NCBI GenBank assembly: GCA_034429475.1
Contig: DAOUGD010000124.1
Coordinates: 1 to 40,633 of the forward strand
Direction of reading: 5' to 3'
DNA: 40,633 nt
Origin: JAKQHY01 sp034429475
Lineage (GTDB): Bacteria > Chloroflexota > Anaerolineae > B4-G1 > SLSP01
Shown: piece after piece, positions 38,519 through 40,633 of the stretch
Layout of the letters: each line of letters begins with the position of its first letter
How positions within the stretch are numbered: position 1 is the stretch's first letter
Position numbers and translations under genes: made by a program
The notes under the pieces: model-generated
Told to the model about the DNA's origin: nothing
The model's input: the letters and a program-made list of their open reading frames with translations, nothing else
Databases searched by the model: none

Positions 38519-39430
38519 TCAGGGTGTTGACTTCATCAACACATCAATCTCGCTTAAGGTTGGCGGTTCAAGGATGGAGGGGAAGCGCGTGCAGGCGACG
38601 GCGGCGGCGGCGGCGGCGAAGCGGACGGTGGCTTCGGCGGATAGCCCCTTGACGACGCCGTAGACGAGGCCCGCGCGGAACGTGTCGCCGGCAGCGAGGG
38701 TATCCTGCACGGTCACGGGGTAGGTCGGCAAGGTAGCGGGCACGGTCATTTCGGGGGATTGGTACAGCATCTCCTGGCTGCCGAAGGTGAAGACGACCAA
38801 CCCGTGACATTCGGTGTGATAGCGAGTCAGCAAATCCCAATAGTTCGCACCGGGATAGGCTTGTCCCAAGAATTCCTTCGAGCAGGCGATGGCCCTGGCG
38901 TTCCGCGCGAGCGGGTCGTCCCAGCGCGCGTCCAGCGTCACGTAGTCTGTGCCGTGCTGCACGCAGAGTTCCGCCACGCGCTGCGAGGTTGCCCCGAAGA
39001 ATGGATCGAGCGCGACGCAGCGCGACGCAGCGATGGCGGCTTCGCACGGCTCCGTCCAAAAGCGCCGTTCGCCGGAGAAGTGGTGCTGAAACCAGCCGAA
39101 GACCGTGCGGCTCTCCCCGTCGCAGAAGACGATGTCGCGCCAGCCCGTGAAATCGGGGAGCGTGGGCAGCAGGGAGCAATCTACACCATAGCGGTCGAAG
39201 TACGCCAGCAGCGGTTCAGCGGTCGCTTCACTGAACATACAGCCGTCGAGCTGCGTCTTCAAGCCCCAGTGGCTCAAGAGGATCGCCGCGTTGCCGCCTT
39301 CCCCACCAGGCATCACGGTCGTCTGCGTGATCTCCTGGTAGGTATCGGCCTGCGGGAAAGGGCCTTTCAGCCGGTGGATGGTGGAGAGAACGGTCATGCC
39401 GTAGACGTAAACATCGAAGGGTTCAGTCAT
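38519..39430 (-). CDS. PfkB family carbohydrate kinase
   Basis: 303 residues, ribokinase fold. The N-terminal signature reads MPGGEGGNAAILLSHWG (Gly-Gly-x-Gly-Gly-Asn), and the C-terminal one DTLAAGDTFRAGLVYG, with the catalytic Asp in AAGDTF. The phosphorylated sugar or nucleoside is unknown; its company with xylB and LacI suggests a pentose or related sugar. AGGAG lies 6 bases before the ATG, whose first bases overlap the upstream acetyltransferase stop (ATGA). Motif 1 and the lid strands look intact, so activity is expected. Confidence 0.92.
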   Translation of the reverse strand: MTEPFDVYVYGMTVLSTIHRLKGPFPQADTYQEITQTTVMPGGEGGNAAILLSHWGLKTQLDGCMFSEATAEPLLAYFDRYGVDCSLLPTLPDFTGWRDIVFCDGESRTVFGWFQHHFSGERRFWTEPCEAAIAASRCVALDPFFGATSQRVAELCVQHGTDYVTLDARWDDPLARNARAIACSKEFLGQAYPGANYWDLLTRYHTECHGLVVFTFGSQEMLYQSPEMTVPATLPTYPVTVQDTLAAGDTFRAGLVYGVVKGLSAEATVRFAAAAAAVACTRFPSILEPPTLSEIDVLMKSTP

Positions 39431-39942
39431 GGTTGCTCCTGGTCGATCTTTTTGAATTCCAACAATGGCGCAATAGTCTTGCGCAACAAAACCTCATCAT
39501 AACCTGAAATAAGGTAGTCTTTCAGCACGCCAACGAGTTTATACCCCAACCGCTCATACAAACGCCGGGCGTTCGGATTGAAGGAGGAGACGCAGATAAA
39601 GACGTTGGGCGTCTCTTTGAAGATACGCTGCTCCGCGAAGGCGATGAGGCGGCTGCCGACACCCTGCCCGCGCCATTGGGGCGCAACGCAAATAGACTGG
39701 ATGTAGCCCACAAACGCGCCGCGCATATTGAGCAGGATGAAGCCGACAATCTCGCCCTGAACCGTCGCCACGTGGACTTCGCGCGTGGGGTCGGTCAGGA
39801 TTTTGAGCGAGGTGGCGTAGTCGCGCCGCAGCGTCAGCCACGGTTCGGAGCCGGCCATCATTTGGGCGCAGGCTTCGGCTTCGGCAGAGGTCTGGAGATA
39901 GTTTATCTCAAGTTGTTTGTCTATATCCATCGATGACTTCAC
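39427..39942 (-). CDS. GNAT family N-acetyltransferase
   Basis: 171 residues. The acetyl-CoA loop is plain: ICVAPQWRGQGVGSRLIAFAEQRI (Q/R-x-x-G-x-G/A), followed by VSSFNPNARRLYERLGYKLVG, as in RimI-like acetyltransferases. It should acetylate an amine on a protein or small molecule; substrate unknown. The GTG at 39942 overlaps the upstream gene's TGA (GTGA), suggesting coupling; an ATG at 39930 (MDIDKQLE) is an alternative start. It overlaps the following PfkB gene by 4 bases, so all genes from here to xylB may be one operon. Confidence 0.9.
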   Translation of the reverse strand: MKSSMDIDKQLEINYLQTSAEAEACAQMMAGSEPWLTLRRDYATSLKILTDPTREVHVATVQGEIVGFILLNMRGAFVGYIQSICVAPQWRGQGVGSRLIAFAEQRIFKETPNVFICVSSFNPNARRLYERLGYKLVGVLKDYLISGYDEVLLRKTIAPLLEFKKIDQEQP

Positions 39943-40631
39943 TGTTCTGAAGTTTCAAGAGCCTCTCTGCGCTTTTGCAATTCCCGGACGAAATCAATAG
40001 CACATTCATACGCTACATTTCGCTCGATATGACCCTGCTTAGCCAATTCTTCCATCTGATCAACGAAAACTGCGAAAAGATCCCCTATATGGTCGTCGTG
40101 CGTTCTCCCCCAACCTAAAATCCAGTCACGAGTTCCCACTAACCACTCTGGGATTACATGGCCTTTATTACTATCTGGCAAGATTTCTAGAAGTTTGTTA
40201 ACATTTTTATAAGTTGATTGGTCCATCGGTAGATCCTCATACAGGAGCAACCTAAGTCCAACACACATCAACACTATTGGCACTACTCCCCAGACCTGAG
40301 GACATGCTTCTTGATAGGTCGCTAATGTAATTCCAATACCGATTGCTTCTTGGGTCAGGGCTCTATGGAAAGCACGTTCAGCAACCCAGGACAGCCACTC
40401 GATTGGCGATGCACTTGCAGGACAAGGTGATACCAAACAGGCCTTCCATACATCAACATCAACAGGTCGTACGGCAAAATACATCCACAAAAGGTCTCCC
40501 ATCTTTTCCTTGTAATTAACATAATCTGACCACGTAATTGTGCCGTCTTCTACAGTCCGTTCAACAAGATAATGAAACATCAAGCGTGATCCAAGACCAC
40601 GCAAATCAAAGGTAGGGAGCATTAGACGCAT
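39939..40631 (-). CDS. Protein of unknown function, possibly cut at its 5' end
   Basis: At least 230 residues; the frame is open to the window edge, so the true start may lie outside, though an ATG sits at 40631 and another at 40622. No signal peptide. One hydrophobic segment (about 106-125, CPQVWGVVPIVLMCVGLRLLLY) and a mostly helical, acidic C-terminus (EELAKQGHIERNVAYECAIDFVRELQKRREAL). I recognise no family. It is distinctly richer in A and T than the neighbouring genes, which may mean recent gain. Its stop codon overlaps the acetyltransferase start by 4 bases, so it is part of that operon. Confidence 0.7.
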   Translation of the reverse strand: MRLMLPTFDLRGLGSRLMFHYLVERTVEDGTITWSDYVNYKEKMGDLLWMYFAVRPVDVDVWKACLVSPCPASASPIEWLSWVAERAFHRALTQEAIGIGITLATYQEACPQVWGVVPIVLMCVGLRLLLYEDLPMDQSTYKNVNKLLEILPDSNKGHVIPEWLVGTRDWILGWGRTHDDHIGDLFAVFVDQMEELAKQGHIERNVAYECAIDFVRELQKRREALETSEQ

Positions 40632-40633
40632 AC

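Overview
The window looks like chromosomal DNA of a Chloroflexota bacterium, probably of the Anaerolineae/Caldilineae/Ardenticatenia group; this is an inference. It rests on high GC, several GT-C membrane glycosyltransferases with long beta-sandwich tails, large secreted proteins built from CARDB/DUF11-like and thrombospondin-3-like calcium repeats, a shared short C-terminal 'YLPL' tail, and no sign of an outer-membrane machinery. There are no rRNA or tRNA genes, transposases, phage genes or CRISPR arrays.

Layout. 1-4425 (minus): the start of a 7TM-HD (PgpH-like) protein cut by the window edge, yqeY and rpsU behind a consensus promoter, a GT39-like glycosyltransferase, and a receiver-Roadblock protein. 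4539-14437 (minus): two giant secreted proteins, a beta-helix/calcium-repeat protein and a protein with eight exact 99-residue repeats, three longer ones and twelve 28-residue calcium repeats. 14697-18085 (plus): a GH-A-fold glycosidase-like protein coupled to a TPR lipoprotein. 18086-19403: a tandemly duplicated junction carrying two small orphan membrane genes. 19404-26926 (minus): CDP-alcohol phosphatidyltransferase followed by two paralogous giant GT-C proteins riddled with short repeats. 27081-29439 (plus): mutL and a degenerate ImmA/IrrE-like protein. 29500-30620 (minus): a zinc-ribbon membrane protein and isoaspartyl peptidase. 30928-32602 (plus): tatA, tatB, tatC. 32779-34611 (plus): a TolB-propeller/M15-peptidase fusion. 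34660-40633 (minus): GT4 glycosyltransferase coupled to a LacI regulator, then xylB, a PfkB kinase, a GNAT acetyltransferase and an AT-rich orphan.

How it fits together. Much of the window serves the cell envelope and exterior: lipid head-group transfer, GT-C and GT4 glycosyltransferases, Tat export, secreted calcium-binding and glycosidase-like proteins, and an anchored putative peptidase. The last part is a sugar phosphorylation locus with a LacI regulator close by.

The most unusual features are: (a) a common C-terminal tail, hydrophobic residue-YLPL, on all three large secreted proteins; (b) a family of 7-9-bp tandem 'word' repeats, often hairpin-forming, at gene ends, in leaders and inside genes, where two paralogous glycosyltransferases have been invaded at the same two loops by unrelated repeats; (c) the duplicated TPR-tail/GT-tail module housing two different orphan genes.
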